64,000 bases of DNA from Pristionchus mayeri (taxonomy: Eukaryota; Nematoda; Chromadorea; Rhabditida; Neodiplogasteridae): assembly GCA_036245805.1 (NCBI GenBank), contig BTRK01000004.1, forward strand, positions 434,001 to 498,000, in the 5' to 3' direction. The notes beneath the pieces were generated by a model. It was not told the DNA's origin. It saw only the letters and a list, made by a program, of their open reading frames with translations, and did no database searches. This document shows, piece by piece, positions 32,571 to 43,970 of the stretch. Position numbers and translations under genes: made by a program. The first letter of the stretch is position 1. Each line of letters begins with the position of its first letter.

Positions 32571-35500
32571 CGTTTCCAGGTCCCTTTAATATCAAAATAT
32601 GTACCTGCTAGGCTATTTTTCACATGCGCGTTCAATTATGCGAATTCTAAAAAATAGAAGGTGTAAAAACAGACGTCTGCTTCCTGCCCGATACGAGAAC
32701 GGATTCAACACGCCCGTAGGTTGGAACAGCGGTCGACTATACAACGGATACCCGCTGCCCAACGTGCGATTGGTGAGCCCATCAGACCATTCATTTTCGT
32801 TATCCTATTTTTTGCGAACAGTTCTGAAATTCAATTAATTAGTCATTAGCTGCAGGAGTATGGCCCAGTTCAAACGATGCCATCGAACACTATTTACCAC
32901 AGTAATCACACTGTCTTTGAGAGAGTACTGGAAATGAAGAGTCGAAGGACTGTTTATCGAACACTATTTTTCCGGTTTCCCGTCAGCTTGTAGCCACGCG
33001 CGAGATCACCCCGCACACCTCGCTCTCCTCCTTCGTGATGCAGTGGGGACAGGTCGTCGGTGAGTCCACCGTATCCATCACACGCAGGTATGCGATCACT
33101 AACTGATTGTTAATGACATGTGCGAAAATGTACAGACGGTTAGTTTACCGTATCCATCTCACTCATTCATGTAATCGCTAACTGATTTTAATAATCTAAA
33201 ACAATGCAGACCACGACATCACGCACACGCTCTTCGCTCTGTCTCGCACCGCGTACACCAGTGGTGCGGTGTGCAATCGCACTTGCGACAACGTGGATCC
33301 GTGCTTCAACATCCAGCTGCTGCCCGACGACCCGAAGATCAACCCGGCCAAGTGCATTTCACACTAATTTAATAGAGTAAAAACAAGATAAATTGATAAA
33401 CGCCAAGCTGCGGTTTTGCAAAATATTCTCCATGATATATGTTACGCTTTTAAGCACCAACGAACACTGTTTCAGCGCTGAAATCTACAAGAAGTTCCCG
33501 TGCATGGAATTCGAGAGGTCGGGAGCGATCTGCGGCAGTGGAGAGACGTCTCTTCTCTTCGAGCGAGTGACCCAACGAGAGCAAATGAACATTGTATGCA
33601 GCGATTTAGATATTCTGAATCCTTGAGCATTAGGCATTTTCACCAAGACTTCCGTCCCAGATCACCTCCTACCTCGACGGTTCCTTCCTCTACGGTAGCA
33701 CTGAAGTGCAGGCGGAACTTCTCCAGCGAGAACCCCATGAGATGCTTCATCGCAGGAGATGTGCGCGCGAATGAACAGGTATGCATTGCATTCTTAGGGA
33801 GAAATCAATGGACTCTTGGAAGTGCGATTAAGAAATACCTGTATACGAACAATGAAGTTAAAGATCAATGAATGTGGAGCATCTGAATCGTGAATGATGT
33901 GAGAACTCAATCAGGTTGGCCTAACCGCCATGCATACGCTCTTCCTCCGAGAGCACAATCGTCTTGCCGCGAAGTTGCTCACGCTGAATCCACTCTGGGA
34001 TGGAGAGAAAATCTTCCAGGAAGTGAGCTATTGTCGAAAAATTACCTCTCTTTTCACTCTCACTGTGAATGTTCTCAACGATCACGAAAGTGAAGTTTCG
34101 AGAAATTATACGTATTTATTCAAGACTCGTAAAATCATCGGCGCCGTAATGTAGCACATAACCTACACCGCATGGCTGCCCATCGTCCTGGGAAAGGTTT
34201 CGAAATTTTCCTTATTGAACAACATAACTTGCAATCGCAGACGGCCTACGCAGAGCTACTGGGCGACTACACAGGATACAACCCGAATGTAAGGAATCAG
34301 TAAATTTCGTATTTTCGAAAAATATTTTCGCATTTTGCAAACCGAAGCGGGCATTTCGAACGTGTTCGCCACTGCGGCCTTCCGCTTTGCGCACACATTG
34401 ATCAACCCGAAACTCAAAAGACTGGACAAGAATTTCAAGACGATCCGGCAAGGCGATCTGCCACTGCATAAGGTGTGTGGACTATGTTGTTATTTATTCC
34501 CGACACAATAAATATCCTAAGAGAATGCCCCCCTCCAGGAACGTAGTTTGGAGATAGATTTTTTTGAAACATAAATTAATCTGATACAATTCAATAAAGA
34601 GTGCTTCTAATGCCATTTTCGATAATAGTGTGATAATCTGAGCTATTTCAGGCTCTTTTCGCACCGGAAATCCTGTTGTCCGAGGGTGGTCTCGATCCTC
34701 TCCTTCGTGGTCTCTTCGCTTCGCCGCTGAAGATGCCCAAGCCAAGCCAGCTGCTAAACACCGAGTTGACGGAGAAGCTATTCAACAGAAATGTTGATGT
34801 GAGTGCACAATATTTTATCGTAACAGCGATATAAATTACAGATTGCGCTAGACCTGGCCAGCTTGAATATCCAACGATCAAGAGACCACGGACTGCCCGC
34901 GTAAGCTGATGCTTGAATATGAATATTTAGAATAAGTAGCAAGAAATAATAAGGCAATAAAGGACATAGTTGGTCCCTCTGAATATGTGTTCCATGAGTT
35001 TTTAGAAAATGATTGGTTTTCAGTGAATTTCGTATTTTGTTGCGTATTCTTTAGTCCACTCACTTTTCAAAAATTCTTCAGGTACGTCGAGTACCGTGGC
35101 TTCTGTAACCTCTCGGTGCCCACTACGTGGACGGAGATGGAGGACATCGTCAAGGACGCCGACGTCGTCAGCAAGATGAGAAACGTCTACGGGCATCCAG
35201 GTGAGCAGATTGGGAAATCACTGAAAATTTCAATTTAAAAAATATTATATTGTCCTCGATGCTCAAGGGCAGTACATGACATTGCACTCGTTGATTCTTG
35301 TGAATGCGTTCCAGCGAACATCGACATCTGGGTGGGCGGGATCACAGAGCGGCGGCATTCGGAAGGACTCGTCGGGCCGACGTTCGCTTGCATTATCGCC
35401 GAGCAGTTCAAGAGGATCAGAGACGGCGACAGATTCTGGTAAGAGACAACCTCATTTGGTGAAATTTGGAAAACATAGCATGTGTATTTTTTTCCAAACA

Positions 35501-36792
35501 ACTTGCCAAGTCCCTTTTCAGGTACGAGAATCCGGGCGTTTTCACTGCCCTGCAGCTGCAGCAGATCCGGAAGACGTCGCTGTCGCGACTCCTTTACGAC
35601 AACGGTGACGACATCACTCGGGTGCAGGTAAGTGCTTTTTTCGCCATCCACTTCCCTTCCTCCAACTGTCACTTTGTTTTGTTCATCGTAGCATTTCATA
35701 GGAACGTAAGAGTAGTTGGAAAACAAGCTAGACGTAATCTTTACAGCGAAACGCCTTCATGTTCCCAGGCAACTCGACGCAGCTCTACGAAAAGTGAGGA
35801 ATTCGCAGATAAAATATATCTTCTAAAAATTCATTAAAATTTGATCATTTTCAGGTGCGAAAATATACCCGAGATGAATCTGGCAGTATTCTCTTCCTGC
35901 TGTGACTCTGGCTGTGATGGTTCGAGCGGAGCTGACGAACTGCCAGTTCGGTGAGTCATTTTCAACCGGCGTATTGCTAAACGTACGTCATCGGATGCTT
36001 GTGTGGACGGCATGGTGAGGAATCGCGAGCCACGCAGCGAATAATAAGGAAATGAAAAAACAAACAAAGAGCCGCTGCACTGAGCGTGATTTTCGGCCTA
36101 ATCCTGCAAGGAATCATCAGCTAGGTTTTCCGCTTCTCTGAAATCGCTAATTTTTGTTTATTTTTATCAATATGCAGACGTCGCCGAACTCCTTCGGGTT
36201 GCGAAGTAGATGGAGTCAGACATGCAGACAGCGCGCACTGGCAGAAGGACGAGTGCACAAAGTGCAAGTGCGAGGTATATGAATAGTATCTACACACATA
36301 CCATAACCCCGACACCAACATCTTCAGACTGGCACTGTCTGGTGTACAGCAACGAACAAGTAATCGACCTCTGGTATCACTAATGATAGATTACTCATAA
36401 TCAGAACACATCATATAATGATCTTCCAATTTTCGTTTTTTTAAAAATCTTCATCCGATCACTGTTTATTATTTTCACGAATACGGTTCTTGTGCAATTT
36501 CAATTACGTTTTCAAATAATATTTCTCACATGAATTTGTTATCCTTGCGATACAGTTGAAGTAAAGAGATACGGATTTAGATTTATAATGACATTTTTTC
36601 CCACCTGAGTATTTCTAGGAAAAATTCTAGCTCCACTGCCTCTGAAGCATTCTTCTGTACAAGTCTCCATCGCTGACAGTTGTCTCGACTTTCTTCTTCG
36701 TCCTAAATCGCAATTACTGTTCGAAAGCCAGGCCCTCTCTCTAATTCCACGTTCGACCAAGGTGCGATAGTGAATAGGATGCAGAGATCGTG

Positions 36793-38250
36793 TCATCGTA
36801 TATCTAGCTCTAACCTCAACAACTGCCTGCTTCCCATAACTGAACTCGAGAGCAAGAAGATTGTAGCCGTTAGGGAGTAACATTCAGTGCTCTAAAAAAA
36901 ACCGCTAAAATTTGGTAGAAGCAGGAGACCATACGATAACGTATGCGTGCCCGGCTACTATGGCAGCTTGAGAGGTGAAGATCGGGTAGGCGACGAAAAT
37001 GAGAAAGGTGCACGTCAGCTGCCAAATCACACTAATTGCTGCGATTAGTGAGAACACACGTAGAATCTGACAGCGAAGGCACGATTTTTAATAAGGTCAG
37101 AACATCATTCGGAACTTGTAATTTTAGAACCAAAACTTCCGAATTTATAACTAACATAGAATAACAAGCAACGAACCTTGAGATTTTCTCGGATTTGGTA
37201 TCTCACACTGAGACATCTCTCTATTTTATCCTCTTTCTTGTTGACTCGCAATAGAAAGAGGGACACCTTGAAAAATGGGCAATTTAGAAGAAAAACCGCA
37301 TACAATACTCACTGAGAGATTGATTGAGCTGTAGAAAATCATGAAGAATATCATGTAATAAGGACCAACCACTGAAATACAATTACTAATGATGATAAGC
37401 ATTATCAACGTACAGTTTAGAGCTATTTGAAGAACATTTATGAATAGCTGAAATTTGGAAACAATTTCACGATTTACTCATTTTTTACTAACAAAAATGC
37501 TGATGAACAACGCTAGTGCCTTTGCGTTTCGAAATCGATCTTGATAACTGCTCAGATAGCGAGTAGATACGGCTCTTTCAAGAACAGAGCACGTTTGAGA
37601 CAACCACATTGTGTAGCTGCAAAAGGAAGTTTTCAAAAGATCCCTGGTATTTCTTTGGTTTCTTGTCCAGATCTTGGAGGCTACTTTTAATGTTAAAAAC
37701 CTGTCATTCTCGACTCATTTCTAGGTATGTCTCGTGTTTATCGGTCATGCACACCCTCGGTGGATAGAAGTTGTGGTTAACAAAATTAGGTCTCGAGGAT
37801 CTGGGCCAGAAACCGCAATGGATGGCTTCGAAAGAAATGAGCCTCGTCAGAATGCAGAGATATCACCGGAAACAAAAAAAACATTTACGTCGAGACTGCA
37901 CAAATTATGTAGACAATGACGTTCGCCAATTCCAGCGGTGATAATGAGCTTGATAATTGAGGGAAAACGCGTTCAGAAACGCCTGGAAAATTCCACTACT
38001 CCGTGAGTTTTGATATAAAAATTAACCTAGTGCAAACGTCACGATTGCTTGAGCCGAATGAGTGATTGAGAAGAGAATGGACGAAAACTCGAATGTGAAC
38101 AGGCATAGTCTGCAGTGTGAGTAAAGTATGAGAAATGCAACCATAATTTCATCGTTCATTATACTCTCGCACAACTTGGCGGAGAGATTGGAATAGAAAT
38201 AACGACGATGGTCCGAATTTCGAACTCTACGTTAGAGAGAAAGGGAATAC
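36793..38250 (-). CDS. Chemoreceptor of the SRA/SRAB/SRE clan
   Basis: Seven-TM sensory receptor on the minus strand. Exons from high to low: 38020-38250 (RRYFYSNLSAKLCES, then MVAFLILYSHCRLCLFTFEF, TM1-TM2 region), 37530-37620 (TCSVLERAVSTRYLSSYQ, the ER-x-x-(A/S)T motif at the end of TM3 that marks this clan), 37310-37440 (INVLQIALNCTLIMLIIISN, TM4-TM5), 37180-37270 (ERCLSVRYQIRENLK, the clan motif LSxRYQxxEN), and 36920-37075 (VFSLIAAISVIWQLTCTFLI, TM6). The last exon (YSLTATIFLLSSSVMG, TM7) ends at TGA 36793-36795. No stop was seen in the exons. The true start may lie further upstream, towards 38400. Confidence 0.65.
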
Positions 38251-38571
38251 GATTCATTACCTGAGAATCGGATGGAAGATGGTGGTACAGGAAAGTCTCC
38301 AGAGAAGCAACGAGTGAAGAGAGCAACTGATGACCGTCATGAGGACCTCGAGCGAGCGAAGAGCGTAGATGGAGGCGTCCCACATCGGGAGAAGGCTGGC
38401 TTCCTCCTAATTTCGAGACCGAGTAAGACCCACACTATCCACCTGCCTCGAAAGCCACGCGCGGATCAAACTATTAGTTAAAGTTTCCCAATTTTGGCTA
38501 AGCTCTTTCAAAGAACTCGTTTATTGTGAATGACTTGAGTTGTTTGAAAATGCCTTGATTATGATATTCGG

Positions 38572-39110
38572 GGGGGGGGGGGGTGACAAAAGCCCAACCG
38601 ACAAAAGCCCAACAGATCACCATTCGCTGGCTAACTGAGCTAGCATCTGGGGAGTTGTGCCATTGCTACTAGTATGCGCTACACTACATCACCCTGATTA
38701 GATCCTCTAACAATTCGGTCTTGAGTTTAGCTCTCAATCACCGTATTTCTGGTCCAAATTTGTTCATGGTCCAAATTTGAGAATTTCGTCAGAAAATCGT
38801 GGTTATATAAGCACCAAATACCGTAACCAATCGATCTTCGAGAACTCCAGAAACTACTATATCCAAGTAATATGGGAATCGATTTGTTACGGTATTTGGT
38901 GTTATCTAACCATGATTTTTCACGTAAATTTTCATTTTTAGACCATAGATATGGAGTGAAACTCAAGATCGCCTAGCTAGAGGATCTAATCAGAGTGATG
39001 TAGTGTAGCACATACTAGTAACAATGAATCAACTCCCAAGATGCAATCTCAAATATCCAGCGAATGGTGATCCGTTGGGCTTTTGTCGGTTGGGCTTTTG
39101 TCACCCCCCC
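38572..39110. mobile_element. Palindromic element with G-run ends and 9 bp target duplication
   Basis: The two halves of about 250 bp are inverted copies. Each end has a run of G (or C inward), then GACAAAAGCCCAACC twice in tandem. The sequence TGATATTCG stands on both sides (38563-38571 and 39111-39119), a 9 bp (or 8 plus shared G) target duplication, which suggests a MULE- or hAT-type relative. No coding capacity. Confidence 0.85.
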
Positions 39111-39548
39111 TGATATTCGATTGTTGTTTTCTTTGTCAATGATTCTCAGCAAAATCAATTAATTTACTCAATTCATTTTCGCCATCTATCGATATTTTAC
39201 ATTATGAACTGGTTTGAGTGAATCAGAGAGCGAAAGATAAGAGGAGTGAAGAATTTCTCCGGAAGTGGTTAATAGTAGTAAACATCAAGTGCCTCTTTCT
39301 CGACAGGCGCGTGGAAAGACAGGCGGAGTAAACAAGAATCGGGTCAGCTAGATAGCAAATTCAGGAAATTAACCCTGTGATTCATTCGAAATTGACTACT
39401 AAGATGAACAAAGGTTTCACGTTCTATCTTAATTTGGTTTTCATGAATGATGATGAGGAAGTTTCTAGAAATATATCGAGTTCAACGACGCCTTGTGAAC
39501 TTCACTTCGTATTCTCAATCTGAATTCCAAAAACAATACCAGGATCTC

Positions 39549-39640
39549 ATAATTCTACACACCCTCATCGTTCAACCGGTTTAAACAGTGTGTAACATAT
39601 AGAAACTGTGGTAACGTTTCTCGAAATGTAATCTGGATGC
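39549..39640. repeat. Diverged small hairpin element
   Basis: It contains CATAATTCTACACACCCTC, an ACCGGT-like centre and GTAACGTTTCTCG. These match, in diverged form, the core and right arm of the hairpin at 8048. The left arm is largely lost. Confidence 0.4.
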
Positions 39641-39766
39641 ACAAATATTGTATACCACGCAGTATCTCATGTCAAGTTACCAAGAATCCACTTCTGCGTT
39701 TAAAAAGGAGCACATACAACTAGCTTTTGACAAGCCTATTTGTGTTGCATTACTCAAAACAAAGGC

Positions 39767-40451
39767 TTAGAATACGTTTATCAACTGGGACAACTTCTTC
39801 GAGTTCGAATGTGCTTTCACAATCGGATGATCTTTCGACATGAACGTCATCTGCATCGAGGAGGGCGAAATCGCCTCGTCCCTGCAAAAAATTTCATGTT
39901 TTTTTAAAATTTAAAACATTTAATTAAAATATTATGGGAAATTTATCAATGTTTTCAATTGTGTTGTTATATTTTTTAGATCGTACAACAATTTTTTTAA
40001 GGAAATTGGTTTGATAACTCACGGAGTCCATCCTACGAGGTTGTCGGTTTTATCGAGATCGGACTTCCAAGGCTGAAAATTTAAACAATTAAAAAAAATA
40101 TAAGCTCAACTTCCTACTAACAATGGTAGATTCCTCTGAAGTACCTTCGTGTTGTTCCAGGTCAGTTGTGATTCCGGATTGTATATGCTTGCCAGTCTGC
40201 CTCGCTCGAGTTCTTCTGATGTTTTCGACTTCCGCTCTTCGTAGATATCTTCGGCAGCCTCAAATCAGACGACTTAGGAGAGAAGGATAATTAATGTGGT
40301 GAACATGAAAAGTTTTAAAGTATCTTTGGCGACGAACTTTGGGAAGTGCTGCCTTTGAGGGATGACCGCTGATCGGGTCGGATCTCGTCGCGAATGGCGT
40401 GCTGAATACTCGGTTGGTCAGAGTCCGCAGCACTTGCTTCGATGCGATCAT
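39767..40451 (-). CDS. Unrecognised 130-residue protein, copy A
   Basis: Four exons splice cleanly: 40338-40451 (ATG, donor AAA|GTTCGT), 40145-40258, 40023-40072 and 39767-39881 (stop TAA at 39767-39769). The protein begins MIASKQVLRTLTNRVFSTPF, a basic, hydroxylated N-terminus that could be a mitochondrial targeting sequence, then has an acidic helix (AAEDIYEERKSKTSEELERG), a Trp-rich middle (QLTWNNTKPW, VGWTP) and a Ser/Lys tail. I do not recognise a family. Exon sizes (114, 114, 50, 115) are identical to those of copy B at 54243-54932, and the proteins are about 75% identical by eye, so the gene is real and under selection. Confidence 0.75.
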
Positions 40452-40699
40452 CACACGCTGTGCTGCAACGATGGGTTTTATGAATTGCACCAGACAGTTA
40501 CACGAAATAATATGAGTGTGAATATAGAAGCGTGGCTGTGTACGAGAAAAATTGAACAATTCTCAACTTACAATTTACATTTAAAATAAGGTTAACGAGA
40601 CTATATTTTGAAGCGAGCGGAATGAAATAGCGAGATAGAATCAACCTTTGATGCAATTTATCACAGCAGCGAAAATGAATCGGAGATCCTACTCTTGCG

Positions 40700-40832
40700 A
40701 TAACTTATATATGCGAAAGAAAGAAAACAGAGAGGCACGAGATTTTCCGGCACCTCTGTTCCACTCAGCTGGTTCGATCTCTTGCAGGTCGCCTCGAGGG
40801 GACAAAGGCGTAAACAGGGCCGAAGGCGTCAA
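40700..40832 (-). promoter_or_regulatory. Conserved upstream block of copy A
   Basis: On the minus strand 40832-40776 reads GTTGACGCCTTCGGCC, then GTTTACGCCTTTGTCC and CCTCGAGGCGACC. It is 55/57 identical to 53853-53909 upstream of copy B. Further matches (CAGCTGAGTGGAAC, CTCGTGCCTCTCT) extend the block to about 120 bp. It lies about 260-380 bp before the ATG in both copies. Conservation here exceeds that of the coding exons, so a promoter or enhancer role is inferred. Confidence 0.6.
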
Positions 40833-40869
40833 CACGCCGACGTACGAGATGAACGAACATCCATAATTC

Positions 40870-41205
40870 TTGAGAAATCCTTAAACTGACATAACTTTTT
40901 TTAAATTTTTTTGTTCAAAATGGCATGTACAACTCCATAATTTAATTGTGTACTATGGAAACGTGCACAATAAATATTGGAGCGGCTCCTTCTCTTCCCT
41001 GAATTCCATTGTATATCGTGGTGACGAAGCGATAAATGGAGAACATTTTTCGGAAGTAGCATGATTTTGGCACATTTTTTCATTCCTCATTTACGCTATG
41101 CGATCTCTAGACACCGCAACACTTTTTCGAATACGTGACTCTCTCAGTCCCCGATTAAACGAAAAAAAAGCAGTACTCATGGGAAATAATCATCATTGGA
41201 TATCA
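40870..41205. other. Spacer with no supported gene
   Basis: AT-rich sequence between copy A and the truncated chemoreceptor. No motif noted. Confidence 0.4.
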
Positions 41206-41208
41206 AAA

Positions 41209-42376
41209 TTATGAGACCGTCGATCTGATGGAGAGAGCACACCCTATTCGAGTTATATTATTGGAAATGAGAATGGCATTAGACACTCCACACACATTCC
41301 TAATTTTGCACTTTCTTTTTTTCGCACGGCTTATGATTTCCATATGACCAGTTTTTTTAAATCCTATTATTGCCTAAAAGAAAACATTTGCGATTTGCAC
41401 AGCTGATATTTCAACTCACTCGAAAAATTCGAAAGTTCTCAGTCAGCTGAAATTTTGCGGAGAGAGAATACATGTGCGCAGTTTCTGCCAGCTTCAGCAG
41501 CCTGTTATTTCTCCGGTAAATATATATCGATGTCTGAAATATAATTTCAAAACAGTATAATAGTTCTCTTAACTTACCAGTACTCCCGCTGATACAATTA
41601 TTGTAATTGGAATAGCTGCGAACAGGAAAGTGTCCCAAACGTTGTTCACAGCACCTGCAAATTGTTCCAATTATCATACCTAATTATATTCTGCTTACCG
41701 ATAGATACTGATATCGCAGTGAGCAAACTGATTGAACAGACGCTTGCGATAATTGCCGTTGAAAGTTTAGTCGACTCCCACTTCTGTTAATTTAAATATT
41801 TTTGAAAATATATTTTGATCCAACCTCATAGTCCGCAATACGAATTGTCGCTACCAGCCTTTCGAATATCTAAAATGTACCAAATATTTGGTTTATAAAA
41901 ATCCCTTACAAATCCGATGAACAAGTACAACGTGAAAGCGGCCTCATGCATATGAGCAACTGAAGCCACGAATAGTAGCTCGAAATATCGCTCATCTTTA
42001 AACAACAAATCATCACTAAAGATAACAAAGACAATACCAAGGCAATGAAAATCCCAAAACCATACTCAACGTGCATACCTGTTGGGCTAATAATACCGCA
42101 CTCGAAGTGAATCAGAGCGATTCTGCTCAAGACAAGCACTTGAAAATGTGCAGAGAATACGATCGTCATCCGAGACAGATTAGGGTGCAGGGAAGACCTC
42201 TGAAACACCACTTTTCCCCCAATTATTTGGCATTGTCCAATCCTCACTTGACTGAAAACATAGATCGACGCGGTAGTAATGATTACTCCTACAATCATGC
42301 CAACGAATTCAAGGAATGTCATTATTTGAATTAGCGTTATGCTCCACCCAGTGTTGCGCAGTTTACTCGGGTCCAT
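41209..42376 (-). pseudogene. SRE/SRAB-type chemoreceptor, C-terminally truncated paralogue
   Basis: ATG 42376 begins MDPSKLRNTG, then TM1 (MTFLEFVGMIVGVIITTASI), LHPNLSRMTIVF (TM2), LFVASVAHMHEAAFTLYLFI (TM3), IFERLVATIRIADYEKWES (the ERxxAT-x4-DYE clan motif), TM4, TM5 (FAAIPITIIVSAGVL) and a loop with YSLSAKFQLTENFRIFR. All exons align one to one with the intact gene at 44471-45951. After the acceptor at about 41395, where the paralogue continues with TM6-TM7, this copy runs into a Lys-rich frame (FKKTGHMEIISRAKKRK) ending at TAA 41209-41211, so TM6 and TM7 are missing. It is probably a pseudogene. Confidence 0.6.
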
Positions 42377-42959
42377 TGGAATTACGATATAACTGCGACA
42401 GCGTATAATTCAAAGCCATCATGGGTTTACCGGCATTCAGCATTAGACATATCGTCATTGCAGTTGAAAAACATGATTGTGTCGATGTTCGTTGAGAGCG
42501 GAGCTTGTGAGGAGAAAGAAGGAAATGGGCTGAATACAAAACGAGAAAACAATTATCGGGAGAATATGATCAAGCGAGCGAATACGATCGTTATGATACA
42601 GCAAATCACTGGAAATTGTTGATATCCTGTCGAATACTTCGCGTCGAGTGCACAAAAAAAGGTCAATATAATAAATGAAAAAAACGACTAATAGCAGAAA
42701 GGATCGCAAAAGATATGGTGTGCATATATTATAAAAAATACGGGCGACTTGTGTTATACACATCAATTGATAGCAGCCTGACTATCACCGTACTGGCGTT
42801 CAAGGAGGAACAAAGGAAAACTACAAAATTTATTTTTTATTACCATTTACCACTCTTTTATTATATTCCCTAACGATAAGCGATTCTGAAATTTTCACGT
42901 TATCATCTCTGCTTTGGACTGAGTTATCGCAACTTGGTTGATTGACAGCCATGGACATC

Positions 42960-43520
42960 GTGTGAAAGAGCTCAGGGAACGAACGAGAGAGAGCGCGAGG
43001 GGAGTCTGGTTTCTGCCACCCAGTGGTTGACCTGTTAGAAGGGGCGGAGTTTCGCCCAACCAGTGGTTGACCAGTTCCCTGACCAGTGGTTAACCAGTGG
43101 CGTGCTGGCCAGTGGTCAACCACTGCCCTGCACTGGTTGACCACTGGTTGAGAGCGACCTGCTCTACCCCGGCGCGAGTAGAGAGCACTCTGCCTACGAG
43201 AGGCCCCCGAAACAGCGATAACAGCCTGGCTAACAGTAAGCCATGGCTGGCTCTACGATCCATAGGATCGTATTTTGAATGTAGCTACTCCCGAAACACG
43301 GAAGTTCCGTGTGAGAGTTGACTACCGTAAGGTGCGCTCCTCTTCCATAAGAGTGAATTATTTATCTGACCCTCTGAACTTGCGTACCAGTGGTCAACCA
43401 GTCCCTTGACCAGTTGGTGGGCAACTCCCCACCCACTGGTCAGGGCAATGGTTAGCCACTGGTTGGGAGAAACCAGAGGAGAGAGCGGCGCTATCGTTTC
43501 TCTAACGGCGCGCGGTTGCT
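42960..43520. repeat. Cluster of CCAGTGGTTGACCAGTGG-type palindromic repeats
   Basis: About ten near-palindromic copies of CAGTGGTTGACCAG, ACTGGTCAACCACTG and variants occur in two blocks (43018-43155 and 43388-43470) around a 210 bp centre. The flanks TCTGGTTTCTGCCACCCAG and its inverted match near 43455-43485 suggest that the whole is a fold-back element. It lies upstream of the truncated chemoreceptor. Confidence 0.75.
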
Positions 43521-43682
43521 GATACTTCCCCTTTAAAGGCGCACTTCCACATAACTCCGGAGCAATGAGGTTACTGGGATCGCTACAATATCACCTGCCT
43601 TTCTTCTCTCCGCAAACCACGTGTGCAAATAAATTCGTCGAGCGCGTCACGAATAAATTGCAGATTCTAAATGACAGACTAC

Positions 43683-43810
43683 GCCAACGCATTATTTCAA
43701 ATAAATTGTAGCCATTGGTTGCAAAGAATTGTATCACGCCAAACATCACTGACTCATGTCGCCTGGTGTTACAATTACTGTATCGTCGTCGGTAGGTCAT
43801 GATATTCCAA
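43683..43810. repeat. Segment duplicated at 46190-46270
   Basis: ATTGGTTGCAAAGA followed by ATTGTAxCACGCCAAAC at 43714-43745 recurs at 46234-46268, and TGATATTCCAA occurs next to both. The two copies lie upstream of the two related chemoreceptors, consistent with a tandem duplication of gene plus upstream region. Confidence 0.55.
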
Positions 43811-43870
43811 GTTACGAAAGAAAATGAATGAGTTCACACCAGTAAATGATCTCATGTCATCCCGAGCATT

Positions 43871-43970
43871 AGAGTTCGAGAAACGATACCACGGTCTCTT
43901 CATTCTATGCACTCTCTCACCGATCGATCGGTCTAGAGAGTGTGAGAAATGAGGATACGAAGGCCCGAAT
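43871..43970. repeat. Small hairpin element lacking most of its right arm
   Basis: It carries AGAGTTCGAGAAACGATACC, then GTCTCTTCATTCTATGCACT and the GATCGATCGGTCTAGAGAG core, all closely matching the element at 8048. After the core only a short match remains, so the right arm is deleted. Confidence 0.7.

Larger units (their letters stand above)
26208..32585. mobile_element. 6.4 kb TTAA-flanked element with THAP transposase and ribosomal-gene fragments
   Basis: The left end AGGGACCTGG (26208-26217) and right end CCAGGTCCCT (32576-32585) are perfect inverted repeats directly flanked by TTAA on both sides (26204-26207, 32586-32589). Inside lie a multi-exon THAP-type transposase gene on the plus strand (26503-29628) and, on the minus strand, fragments of rps-2 (29750-30460) and rps-18 (31200-31765). 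THAP plus TTAA duplication points to the Kolobok superfamily. The inverted ends are short (10 bp plus TTAA) and diverge beyond that, so the boundary is an inference. The whole block sits in one intron of the peroxidasin gene. Confidence 0.55.
22664..36363 (+). pseudogene. pxn: Peroxidasin-like gene (signal peptide, 2 Ig, haem peroxidase, VWC start) with lesions
   Basis: Peroxidasins are secreted haem peroxidases that crosslink collagen IV in basement membranes. ATG 22664 starts a signal peptide (WLSLGLLLVAFAAAAA). Ig1 is in 22809-23292 (CEV ... PRPTIEWFF ... YVCRAAN) and Ig2 in 23443-23732. A linker follows (24229-24711). The peroxidase domain starts at about 24830 (SYDGQCNN) and resumes after a 7.8 kb intron at 32670 ([11 protein letters not shown]). 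It includes the distal-haem motif QWGQVVDHD (33040-33215), [34 protein letters not shown], and [10 protein letters not shown] to about 35630. A VWC-type Cys block (36179-36275) ends at TAA 36361. There is no leucine-rich-repeat region: the signal exon splices in phase straight to Ig1. Lesions: TAG at 34152-34154 where the family has Gln; an acceptor reading AA instead of AG at 34339-34340; loss of about 45 codons with a frame change near 33712; and a frame break near 24830. The rest is well conserved, so decay is recent or partly assembly error. Confidence 0.75.

Noticed and set aside
26208..32585. piggyBac origin of the TTAA element
   Set aside because: TTAA fits, but the encoded protein has a THAP-like finger and the NESFH-type motif, not a piggyBac transposase.
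34152..34154. Programmed read-through of the TAG in the peroxidase
   Set aside because: Other lesions (lost acceptor and coding deletion) in the same gene make pseudogene decay more likely.
43018..43470. CRISPR-like array
   Set aside because: Units are palindromic and irregularly spaced with no constant spacers, and the genome is eukaryotic.
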